A stretch of 64,000 nt of DNA, taken from NCBI RefSeq assembly GCF_030064675.1, contig NZ_CP116413.1:6790001-6854000 (forward strand), given 5' to 3'. This document shows positions 53,917-61,276 of the stretch, one piece after another (position 1 is the first letter of the stretch; each line of letters starts with the position of its first letter). A program made the position numbers and the translations under genes. The notes under the pieces were generated by a model that saw only the letters and a list, made by a program, of their open reading frames with translations, was not told the origin of the DNA and ran no database searches. The stretch comes from Crossiella sp. CA-258035. Its GTDB lineage: Bacteria > Actinomycetota > Actinomycetes > Mycobacteriales > Pseudonocardiaceae.

Positions 53917-55158
53917 GTGGACCTGCCGCTTTCCGCCGGAGGCCGACCCGCGCTCGCCGCGACGGCCGTCCCGCCACACATCCGGGCCGACCTGCTCGCC
54001 CGCGCCGGTAATCCACTGGCGCCGGTGAGCGGCTACGTCTACGACCCCGCGGTGGCCGCCGAGCGGGTCCGCGCGCTGCGGGCCGCGCTGCCCGGCTGGG
54101 CCAAGATCTGTTACGCGGTCAAGGCCAACACCTATCGGCCGCTGCTGGCCGCGATGGCCCCGCACCTGGACGGCTTCGAGGTGTCCTCGGCCGCCGAAGC
54201 CGACCTGGCGCGGGAGGTGTCCCCGACGGCGCTGCTCGTCTCCTCCGGCCCCGGGAAGACCATGCCGACGTTGAACAGACTGCTGCACAACAACATCGGC
54301 GTGGTCAACGTGGAGAGCCGGTTGGAGCTGGCCCGGCTGAACCAGGCAGCCGGGCTGGCCGGGCGACGGGTCGCGGTGACCATCCGGGTCAACCCGAAAC
54401 AGGTCGAGGTGGCCGGTTCGCTGACCATGGGCGGCGCCGCCACGGTCTTCGGCCTCCCGGAGGACGAGGTCCCCGCGGCCCTGGCCGCCGCTGCCGCGCT
54501 GCCGAACCTGGACGTCGTGGGTTTCCACGTCCATGCCGTCTGTCAGAACATGGACGCGGCGGCCCACGCCGCCTATGTCCGGTGGTGCCTGGAGTGGAGC
54601 GCGGCGACGGCGGCCGAGCACGGTGTTGAGCTGCGCGCCGTCGGGGTGGGTGGCGGGATCGGGGTGCCCTTCGAGGGCGGTCCCGAGTTCGACACTATGG
54701 AGTTGTGTGAGCTGCTGGGCGCGATGGCGCCTCCTTCCGGGGTGGACGTGATCTTCGAGCCGGGCCGGTGGTGTGTCACCGACGCCGGGTGGTACGCGGC
54801 CGAGGTGGTCGACGTCAAACACGCCTACGGCACCTGGTTCGCCGTGCTGCGCGGTGGCATCAACCACTTCCAGCTGCCCACCTCCTGGGACATCCGGCAT
54901 CCGTTCGCGGTGCTCCCGGTGGACACCTGGCCGGTGGACTGGCCGCGGCCGGAAGCGGTGGACGTGCCGGTGACCGTGGTGGGTGAGCTGTGCACGCCGG
55001 AGGACACGCTGGCACGGGACTTCCAGGTGTCGCGGGTGCGCGCGGGTGATCTGGTGGTGTTCCCGATGGCCGGTTCGTACGGCTACGAGTTCGCGATGCC
55101 GCACTTCCTCGGCCATCCGCCCGCCGAGCGGCGGGTGGTGCGCGGTCAGGCCAGCTGA
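53917..55158 (+). CDS. Type III (alanine-racemase-fold) PLP decarboxylase, SbnH/PvsE-like
   Basis: A 413-residue group IV decarboxylase. The PLP lysine lies in ICYAVKANTYRPLL near residue 69; VGFHVHAVCQNMD, GVGGGIGVPF and FEPGRWCVTDAG complete the barrel site, and GELCTPEDTLARDF carries the partner-subunit cysteine. In staphyloferrin B and vibrioferrin pathways such enzymes (SbnH, PvsE) decarboxylate citryl-amino-acid intermediates; ordinary relatives act on diaminopimelate or ornithine. Its position behind two NIS synthetases favours a siderophore role. GTG 53917. Its end overlaps the ArsR gene by 13 bases. Confidence 0.8.
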   Translation: MDLPLSAGGRPALAATAVPPHIRADLLARAGNPLAPVSGYVYDPAVAAERVRALRAALPGWAKICYAVKANTYRPLLAAMAPHLDGFEVSSAAEADLAREVSPTALLVSSGPGKTMPTLNRLLHNNIGVVNVESRLELARLNQAAGLAGRRVAVTIRVNPKQVEVAGSLTMGGAATVFGLPEDEVPAALAAAAALPNLDVVGFHVHAVCQNMDAAAHAAYVRWCLEWSAATAAEHGVELRAVGVGGGIGVPFEGGPEFDTMELCELLGAMAPPSGVDVIFEPGRWCVTDAGWYAAEVVDVKHAYGTWFAVLRGGINHFQLPTSWDIRHPFAVLPVDTWPVDWPRPEAVDVPVTVVGELCTPEDTLARDFQVSRVRAGDLVVFPMAGSYGYEFAMPHFLGHPPAERRVVRGQAS

Positions 55159-55841
55159 GCCGGATCCAGGCCCAGCAGGTCGGACACGGCGCGTTCACCT
55201 GCCGGGGTCAGGCGGACCGCGCGGCCGGTGCCGACTGTCTTGAGCCAGCCACGGTCGCGAAACCGTTGGCACACTTGGGCTCCGGCCGCACCGGCGAGGT
55301 GGGTGCGGCGTTCGGTCCAGTCCAGGCAGGCCCGGACCAGCGGCCGTCCGGTCGGCGTGGACAGGTCGGCGCCCAGCTGGTTGGTGAGCCAGGTCCGGCC
55401 CTCGGCGGTGAGGCCGAGACCGTCGGCCGAGCTGAGCAGCCCGGCGGTGGTCATGGCGTCGGTAATCGCCACGCCGAGCCGGCCGGCCAGGTGGTCGTAG
55501 CAGGTGCGGCCGCGGGCCAGGGCGGCCGCGGCGGTGCTGGCCCGCAGGCCGGCCGGGCGCCGCGGGGCAGGGGTGAGGTGGGCAACGAGACCTTCCAGGA
55601 GTTCGGCGGTACGGGCGTCGGCGAGCTGCACGTACCGGTGCCTGCCCTGCCGGCGTTCGGTCAGCAGGCCGCCGGACAGGAGACGGTTGAGGTGTTCGGT
55701 GGCGGTGGAGGGGGCGACCTTGGCGTGCGCGGCCAGCTCCCCGGCGGTCCAGGCCCGGCCGTCCAGCAGGGCCAGGCAGATCGCGGCCCTGGTCGGGTCG
55801 GCGAGCAGGGCGGCGAAGGCGGCCAGCTCGGTCGAGGTCAT
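55146..55841 (-). CDS. ArsR-family winged-helix regulator with C-terminal extension
   Basis: A 231-residue protein. The N-terminal ArsR domain (residues 1-85) has LADPTRAAICLALLDGRAWTAGELAAHAKVAPSTATEHLNRLL and a winged QGRHRYVQLAD; no CxC metal site is present. The extra 140 residues, ending RLTPAGERAVSDLLG, form a second helical/winged region. ATG 55841 is preferred over longer frames that run through the operator. It divergently flanks the P450-like gene and very likely controls it. Confidence 0.8.
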   Translation of the reverse strand: MTSTELAAFAALLADPTRAAICLALLDGRAWTAGELAAHAKVAPSTATEHLNRLLSGGLLTERRQGRHRYVQLADARTAELLEGLVAHLTPAPRRPAGLRASTAAAALARGRTCYDHLAGRLGVAITDAMTTAGLLSSADGLGLTAEGRTWLTNQLGADLSTPTGRPLVRACLDWTERRTHLAGAAGAQVCQRFRDRGWLKTVGTGRAVRLTPAGERAVSDLLGLDPAQLA

Positions 55842-55862
55842 GTCCTCATTGTGCGGCCGGAT

Positions 55863-55882
55863 GTTTCGGCCGCGACCGAAAC
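55863..55882. promoter_or_regulatory. ArsR-type operator
   Basis: GTTTCGG-N6-CCGAAAC, perfect seven-base arms, in the 64-bp divergent spacer. A TAGTTT -10 element (55893-55898) follows, ending seven bases before the P450-like ATG, so that message is probably leaderless and blocked when the site is filled. Confidence 0.7.
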
Positions 55883-55905
55883 GAACCGCGTCTAGTTTTC
55901 GTGTC

Positions 55906-56613
55906 ATGCCTCCGATCGACGGCGAGTCCACTGTGGTCACGGAGCCCGCTGTGGTGCGGGCTGTGCTGATGGACCCACGCTATTTTGTGCCAACTTGGCA
56001 CCGCCACCCTCGACCAGGTGAACCCGGTTCCGAGGCGGATATGGCCTGGTTACGGGCTTCCGTGGCCCGGTTCAGCGACGGTTCGGCGCATGCGCGGCGG
56101 CGCTCCTTAGCATGTGCCGAGCTGGCACACGTACACACGATGGGGTTGTTCCGCTCGGCAGCGGCAAATCCGGCCGCCGATCCGGTGCTGGTGCTGGCTG
56201 AGGCCATGGGGCTGACCGGGGTGCGCGCCGCCGCCGTCGCGGCCGTGGCCAGGGCTTATCACCCGCACACCGCGGCGGAGTCGACCCCGGAGGCCGATCG
56301 CGCGGTGGCGGAGCTGGTCGAGTGCTGCGGCGGGACCGCCGACGAACGCACCGCGGCCCGGATCTGCCTGCTGGTGCAGGCTTCCGCCGCGACCGCAGCC
56401 CTGCGCGCGGCCGTCCGGACACACGGCTCGGTCGAGACCGCGCTCCGGCTGGCCCCACCGGTCCCGCACACCAGGCGGATCGGCCAGGACGGCGTGGAGC
56501 TGCTGCTCGAGCTCCGCGGCGACCTGGCCTTCGGCGCGGGCCCGCACGCCTGTCCCGGCCGCGCCCACGCGCTCGCCCTGGTGGCGGGCCAACTCGGAGA
56601 GGACTGCCCATGA
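55906..56613 (+). CDS. Truncated-looking P450-like protein
   Basis: A 235-residue protein that keeps only fragments of a cytochrome P450: a DGSAHARRRSLACAEL segment like the C-helix, LRLAPPVPHTRRI like the K-helix region but with threonine where the ExxR glutamate should be, and AFGAGPHACPGRAHALAL like the heme loop, with cysteine near residue 216. There is no I-helix oxygen-activation motif. It is about 160 residues shorter than a P450 with no frameshift visible, so it looks like a genuine reduced family member rather than debris. It couples to the next gene by ATGA. Confidence 0.65.
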   Translation: MPPIDGESTVVTEPAVVRAVLMDPRYFVPTWHRHPRPGEPGSEADMAWLRASVARFSDGSAHARRRSLACAELAHVHTMGLFRSAAANPAADPVLVLAEAMGLTGVRAAAVAAVARAYHPHTAAESTPEADRAVAELVECCGGTADERTAARICLLVQASAATAALRAAVRTHGSVETALRLAPPVPHTRRIGQDGVELLLELRGDLAFGAGPHACPGRAHALALVAGQLGEDCP

Positions 56614-57377
56614 CCACCGACTTCCACGCCCTGCACGCGGGCCCGGAACCGTTGCTGCTGCCCAACGCCTGGGACTTCGGCTCCGCCGCGATGCTGGCCG
56701 GGGCCGGTTTCGCCGCGATCGGCACCACCAGCCTCGGCGTCGCGGTCGCCGCCGGACTGCCGGACGCCCAGGGCGCCGCCCGCGCGGAAACCCTTGCCCT
56801 GGCCCGGTTGCTGACCCGGCTGCCCTGCCCGGTGACGGTGGACATCGAAGCCGGGTTCAGCGCGGACCCGGCCGAGGTCGGCGGGCTGGCCGCGGAACTG
56901 GCCGGGCTGGGGATAGCGGGCATCAACCTCGAGGACGGGCGCTATGCTGGCCTGGCTGATCCCGGACAGCAGGCCGAGTTGATCAGCGCGGTGCGGGTGG
57001 CGGCACCAGGTCTGTTCCTCAACGCGCGCACCGACACCTACTGGCTCGGCCAGGGCGACCTCGCGGAGACCCTGCGGCGGGTGCGCCGCTACGTCGCGGC
57101 GGGCGCGGACGGGGTGTTCGTGCCCGGACTCACCGAGACCACGGACATCCAGCGGCTGGTCGGCGAGGCCGGGGCCCCGGTGAACCTGTTGTTCGTGCCA
57201 GGGCGGCACAGCCTGGCTGAGCTGGGCGAGCTCGGGGTGCGCCGGGTGAGCACCGGGTCCCTGCTGTTCCGCGCGGCGCTGCGGACGGTGGTGGACACGG
57301 CGGCCGCGGTGCGCGACGGCGGCCCGATCCCGGCGGTGCCCGGCTATGCCGAGGTCGACCGGCTCACGGCAGGGTGA
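56610..57377 (+). CDS. Isocitrate lyase/PEP mutase-superfamily protein
   Basis: A 255-residue TIM-barrel enzyme: LLLPNAWDFGSAAMLAGAGFAAIGTTSLGVA at the start, CPVTVDIEAGFSADP (metal-binding aspartate), INLEDGR and LFLNARTDTYWLG. It matches the PEP-mutase/oxaloacetate-hydrolase branch rather than true isocitrate lyase, lacking the KKCGH loop. The reaction is probably C-C or P-C bond chemistry on a small acid, not further predictable. Cotranscribed with the P450-like gene under ArsR control. Confidence 0.8.
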   Translation: MTTDFHALHAGPEPLLLPNAWDFGSAAMLAGAGFAAIGTTSLGVAVAAGLPDAQGAARAETLALARLLTRLPCPVTVDIEAGFSADPAEVGGLAAELAGLGIAGINLEDGRYAGLADPGQQAELISAVRVAAPGLFLNARTDTYWLGQGDLAETLRRVRRYVAAGADGVFVPGLTETTDIQRLVGEAGAPVNLLFVPGRHSLAELGELGVRRVSTGSLLFRAALRTVVDTAAAVRDGGPIPAVPGYAEVDRLTAG

Positions 57378-58092
57378 GCCGAGCGAGCAGCGTGTCGGCG
57401 GTGTGCGCCAGCCCTCGCAGCATGATCTTGGCGAGCGCGCCGTGGTCCTTGCTGCCCTTCACCTTCACCATCGGCACGGTGACGCCTACCGTGCTGAGCA
57501 TGGTCGTGCCGGGGCCGTTGCGAGCGAGGTAGGCGAAGCAGTACAGGGTGTCCGGCGTGTTCGCCTTCTTGTTGCTCGCGCAGAACGCGAACACGCCGTC
57601 GACCTTGCTAGTCACCGGGATCCGCTGCTCACCCATCATCTTGAAGGCGCCCTCCTCCTCGTCCTGCCACTCCGGGCAGTGCTGGGTGGTCTGCTCCCGC
57701 AGTTCGGTGATCAGCTCCTCGGCCCGCCGGCTCGGGTAGAGGTGCGCGGTGCTGGTCACCAGGCTGGGCGCCGACTCCCAGCGCCGCAGGTAGCCGACCA
57801 GGTGCGGGGTGCGCAGCCGGGCCCAGCAACTGATCACCGGTCCAGACTCGATCGGCTCCTCCTGCATCTCGACATCCGCGCTCCTCAGCGTGCCGACGGG
57901 CAGCACCGCCTGGAACACCGCCTCGCGGAACACGCGTTCGGTCTCGGCCGCCGACTTCATGGTGGTGACAGGTGGTGCGGTCGTGGTCGTGGTGGGCGCG
58001 ACCGCCACGGCACCGGCGGGCGGCGGCTCGGCGGACTGGGCGCAGCCGGTCAGCGTCGCGCCTACGAGCACGGTCAGGAGCAGCCGTCTCAT
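57364..58092 (-). CDS. Putative lipoprotein
   Basis: A 242-residue protein with a lipoprotein signal (MRRLLLTVLVGATLTGC, lipid-bearing cysteine 17), a Thr/Pro/Ala linker to about residue 43, then a domain without a family I recognise, with four cysteines (ISCWARLR, TQHCPEW, FAFCASN, LYCFAYLA) likely in two disulfides. The layout resembles small secreted proteins of actinobacteria with a sensor or binding role. The upstream region has two strong palindromes. Its end overlaps the preceding gene by 14 bases. Confidence 0.7.
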   Translation of the reverse strand: MRRLLLTVLVGATLTGCAQSAEPPPAGAVAVAPTTTTTAPPVTTMKSAAETERVFREAVFQAVLPVGTLRSADVEMQEEPIESGPVISCWARLRTPHLVGYLRRWESAPSLVTSTAHLYPSRRAEELITELREQTTQHCPEWQDEEEGAFKMMGEQRIPVTSKVDGVFAFCASNKKANTPDTLYCFAYLARNGPGTTMLSTVGVTVPMVKVKGSKDHGALAKIMLRGLAHTADTLLARLTLP

Positions 58093-58108
58093 GGTTTTCC
58101 TCCCCAGT

Positions 58109-58155
58109 TTGAGCGTTCGCTCAATATGAAAGCAGTTCTTAAGCGATTGCTCAAG
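58109..58155. promoter_or_regulatory. Paired palindromic operators between lipoprotein and GNAT genes
   Basis: TTGAGCGTTCGCTCAA (58109-58124) has perfect seven-base arms around TT. A second, imperfect copy, CTTAAGCGATTGCTCAAG, spans 58138-58155, centre-to-centre distance 30 bp. The shape fits a TetR-family dimer pair; no TetR gene is adjacent. Confidence 0.65.
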
Positions 58156-58204
58156 TATCGGCGAGCGTGATCGGCTGACCGGACCGCGAGCAGAGGAGCT
58201 GGGG

Positions 58205-58642
58205 ATGGTTGAGGTCGGGCCGCTTGGCGAGCAGGAGCGCGACGCCTGGCAGGAGTTGTTCCGCGGCTACACCGAGTTCTACCGGCGGGTGATGCCACAG
58301 GAGAGCTACGACCGGGCCTGGCGGGAGTTCCGCGAGGACACCAGGATGCACGCGCTGGGCGCGCGGATCGACGGCCGACTGGTCGGCATCACGCACTTCC
58401 TGGTGCACCCGAGCACCTCGTCAGCGGATGTCTGCTACCTCCAGGACCTGTTCACCTCCCCCGAGGCGCGTGGCCGCGGGGTGGCGCGGGCGCTGATCGA
58501 GGCGGTGGTGGACTGGGCGCGGGCACGGGAGTGCGCGCGGGTCTACTGGCACACCCAGGAGACGAACGCGACCGCGCGGCGGCTCTACGACCAGGTGGCG
58601 CTCAACAAGGGGTTCATCCAGTACCAGGTGCCGCTGGACTGA
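58205..58642 (+). CDS. GNAT-family N-acetyltransferase
   Basis: A 145-residue acetyltransferase: YLQDLFTSPEARGRGVARALIEAVVDWAR is the acetyl-CoA loop, preceded by LVGITHFLVHPSTSS and ended by RVYWHTQETNATARRLYDQVA. It is of the general small-molecule or protein acetylating type; no substrate can be named. ATG 58205 has GAGGAGCTGGGG upstream. Its stop is four bases from the convergent ligase gene. Confidence 0.85.
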   Translation: MVEVGPLGEQERDAWQELFRGYTEFYRRVMPQESYDRAWREFREDTRMHALGARIDGRLVGITHFLVHPSTSSADVCYLQDLFTSPEARGRGVARALIEAVVDWARARECARVYWHTQETNATARRLYDQVALNKGFIQYQVPLD

Positions 58643-58646
58643 CCGC

Positions 58647-60002
58647 TCAGAGGCGCTCGAAGCCGCGGCGCAGCTCCCAGTCGGTGACCGCGGCGGTGAA
58701 GGCGTCCAGCTCGGCCTGGGCGGCCCTGGCGTAGTGGCCGACCACCTCGGCGCCGAAGGCGGCCTCGGCGACCGGGCTGGTCCGCCACAGGTCCAGGGCG
58801 GTGGCCAGGTCCGGCGGCAGGGTGCGGCCCTCGGCGCTGAAGGCGTTGCCCTGGAAGGGTTCTTCGAGCTCCAGGCGCTGCTCGATGCCGTGCAGGCCCG
58901 CGGCGATGACCGCGGCGACCGCGAGGTAGGGGTTGGCGTCGCCGCCGGGGACGCGGTGTTCCAGGCGCAGCGACTCGCCCTGGCCGACCACCCGGATCGG
59001 GCAGGTGCGGTTGTCCCGGCCCCAGCCGAGCACGGTGGGCGCGAACGCGCCGGGGGCGAACCGCTTGTAGGAGTTGACGTTCGGGGCCTGGAACAGGACC
59101 AGCTCCCTGGCGCAGGCCAGCGTGCCGGCGACGAAGTGCCGCATCAGCGCGGACATCCCCGCGCCTTGCGCGAACACCGGCCGGTCGTCCGGGTCGCGCA
59201 GGGACAGGTGCAGGTGGCAGGAGTTGCCCTCGCCGGTGTCGAACTTGGCCATGAAGGTCAGCGCCTGACCGTGCGCGGCCGCGATCTGCTTGGCGCCGGT
59301 CTTGTACAGTACGGTGTTGTCGCAGGTGGTGAGCGCGTCTCGGTGGCGGAACACGATCTCGTACTGGCCTGGGTGGCATTCGCCGCGCGCGGACTCCAGG
59401 CGCAGTCCCGCGCGCACCATGTCCCGGCGGATGCGGTTGACCAATGGGTCCACATCGGACAGTCCGGCCACCGCGTAGTCCACGTTGTGCCGGGTGGCCG
59501 GGCGCAGGTCCTGGTAGCCGCGGTCCCATGCGGTCTGGTAGTCCTCGCGGAAGACCAGGAACTCCAGCTCGGCGCCGACCTGTGCGGACAGGCCGAGGGC
59601 GGCGAGCCGGTCGAGCTGGGTGCGCAGGACCTGCCGGGGGGCCACGGTCACCGGGTCGCCGCCGGGCCAGTGCGCGTCGGCGAGCACCAGCGCGGTGCCC
59701 TCGTCCCAGGGCAGCAGGCGCAGCGTGGCCGGGTCGGGGATGAGCGTGAAGTCGCCGAATCCCGTTGCGGCGGCGTCGATCGCGTAGCCGGGGCCGGTGG
59801 TCATGTCCACGTCCACGGCGAGCAGGTAGGCGCAGGCGGCGGTGACTCCGGCCGTGTCCAGGTAGTGCTCGGCGTCCACCCGGCTGCCGACCAGGCGGCC
59901 GGTGAGGTCGGGCAGGGCGACGATCACGTTGTCCACCAGGCCCTCGGCCACCGCGGCCCGCAGCCGTTCCGGCGGCAGCGGGACCGGCTGGCGGGCGGTC
60001 AC
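58647..60002 (-). CDS. Glutamine synthetase-family ligase (gamma-glutamyl-polyamine-synthetase-like)
   Basis: A 451-residue member of the glutamine synthetase superfamily: QVGAELEFLVF (metal-binding glutamates), AKFDTGEGNSCHLHLSL (ATP/metal), NSYKRFAPGAFAPT and NRTCPIRV (glutamate binding). It lacks the Tyr adenylylation loop of GlnA. Relatives such as PuuA and Streptomyces GlnA3/GlnA4 join glutamate to polyamines or ethanolamine. GTG 60002 overlaps the N-monooxygenase stop (GTGA), putting it in the same operon as the diaminopropane-forming genes, which suggests a diamine or siderophore intermediate as acceptor. Confidence 0.85.
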   Translation of the reverse strand: MTARQPVPLPPERLRAAVAEGLVDNVIVALPDLTGRLVGSRVDAEHYLDTAGVTAACAYLLAVDVDMTTGPGYAIDAAATGFGDFTLIPDPATLRLLPWDEGTALVLADAHWPGGDPVTVAPRQVLRTQLDRLAALGLSAQVGAELEFLVFREDYQTAWDRGYQDLRPATRHNVDYAVAGLSDVDPLVNRIRRDMVRAGLRLESARGECHPGQYEIVFRHRDALTTCDNTVLYKTGAKQIAAAHGQALTFMAKFDTGEGNSCHLHLSLRDPDDRPVFAQGAGMSALMRHFVAGTLACARELVLFQAPNVNSYKRFAPGAFAPTVLGWGRDNRTCPIRVVGQGESLRLEHRVPGGDANPYLAVAAVIAAGLHGIEQRLELEEPFQGNAFSAEGRTLPPDLATALDLWRTSPVAEAAFGAEVVGHYARAAQAELDAFTAAVTDWELRRGFERL

Positions 60003-61276
60003 GGGGCCCCGAAGGTGGTGAAGGCGGTGCGTTCGGGCAGGCGGTGCACGGTGCGGCCGGTGACCGCGTTGAGGATGGTGGCCGCGCGCCAGGCGCCCAG
60101 GGTCAGGTCCGGCGCGCCGACACCGTGTGTGTGCAGCTCGCCGTTCTGCACGTACAGGCCGCCGGTGACCGCCGGGTCCAGCTCGATCCGGTAGTCGGCA
60201 TCGATGCGGTGGCGGCGGCTGTCGTCCCAGCGCACGAGGTGGCCGAGGGGATCCAGGAACGGTGGTACGCTCGCGGCGTAGCCGGTGGCGAGGACTACTC
60301 GGTCGGTGTCCACTGTGTACGGCCGGTCCTGCTGGATCTCGTGGCAGCCCAGGCGATAGCGGCCATCGACCTGTTCGACCGTGCGGATCTCGGTGTGCGG
60401 GTTGAGCTGCGCGGGCACCTCGCCGCCGCCGATGGTGCGTTCGTAGAGCAGGTCGTGGATCTCGGCCAGGGTGTCCACGCTGACCGCCTTGTACAGCTGC
60501 CACTGCGCGGGCACGAGTCTGTCCCTTGTGGACGGTGACAGGCCGCGGAAGTAGCTGGTGTAGTCCGGGGTGAAGTGTTCCAGGCCGAGCTTGGAGTACT
60601 CCATCGGCGCGAACCGGCCCCTGGTCAGCCAGCGCACCCGGCTGCCGGTCTCCGGCTGGCGGCGCAGCAGGTCGAGGAACACCTCGGCGCCGGACTGGCC
60701 GGAGCCGACCACGGTGACGTCGGCGGCCGCGGTGAGCACGGGCAGGTTCGGCAGGTAGTCGGCGGCGTGGCAGATCTCCTTGCCCAGCAAGGGCCGGAAC
60801 GCCCCGGGCACCCGTGGCTGGGTACCGACGCCGAGCACCACGTTGCGGGCCAGCAGCTCTCCCCCGCTGTACGTGACCCGGAAGGCGCCGCGGCCCGCGT
60901 CCCAGGACACCGCGGTGACCTCGGCGCCGAACCGGCAGGAGGGCAGGGAGCCGGCGACCCAGCGGCAGTAGTGGTCGTACTCGCGGCGTGGCACGTGGAA
61001 GCGTTCGGCGAAGAAGAACGGGAACATCCGGTCGTGCTCGCGCAGGTAGTTCAGGAAGGACCAGCGGCTGGTCGGGTCGACCATGGTGACCAGGTCGGCC
61101 AGGAACGGCACCTGGAGCTGGGCGCCGTCGATGAGCAGCCCGGGGTGCCAGCTGAACTCGGCGCGCCGGTCCAGGAACACCGCGTCCAGGCCGGGCACCG
61201 CGTCGGCCAGCGCGGCCAGGCCCAGGTTGAACGGGCCGAGCCCGATCCCGGCCAGGTCGTGCACCTGCGCGCTCAT
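59999..61276 (-). CDS. Siderophore N-monooxygenase (IucD/RhbE-like)
   Basis: A 425-residue flavin-dependent N-hydroxylating monooxygenase. FAD site GIGLGPFNLGLAALA near residue 9, NADPH site VTVVGSGQSGAEVFLDLL near residue 190, and the second FAD contact VVLATGYAASVPP. MVDPTSRWSFLNYLREHDRMFPFFF is typical of lysine/ornithine/diamine hydroxylases. Context points to 1,3-diaminopropane (or cadaverine/lysine) as substrate. Coupled upstream to the decarboxylase and downstream to the glutamine-synthetase-like gene by four-base overlaps. Confidence 0.9.
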   Translation of the reverse strand: MSAQVHDLAGIGLGPFNLGLAALADAVPGLDAVFLDRRAEFSWHPGLLIDGAQLQVPFLADLVTMVDPTSRWSFLNYLREHDRMFPFFFAERFHVPRREYDHYCRWVAGSLPSCRFGAEVTAVSWDAGRGAFRVTYSGGELLARNVVLGVGTQPRVPGAFRPLLGKEICHAADYLPNLPVLTAAADVTVVGSGQSGAEVFLDLLRRQPETGSRVRWLTRGRFAPMEYSKLGLEHFTPDYTSYFRGLSPSTRDRLVPAQWQLYKAVSVDTLAEIHDLLYERTIGGGEVPAQLNPHTEIRTVEQVDGRYRLGCHEIQQDRPYTVDTDRVVLATGYAASVPPFLDPLGHLVRWDDSRRHRIDADYRIELDPAVTGGLYVQNGELHTHGVGAPDLTLGAWRAATILNAVTGRTVHRLPERTAFTTFGAP

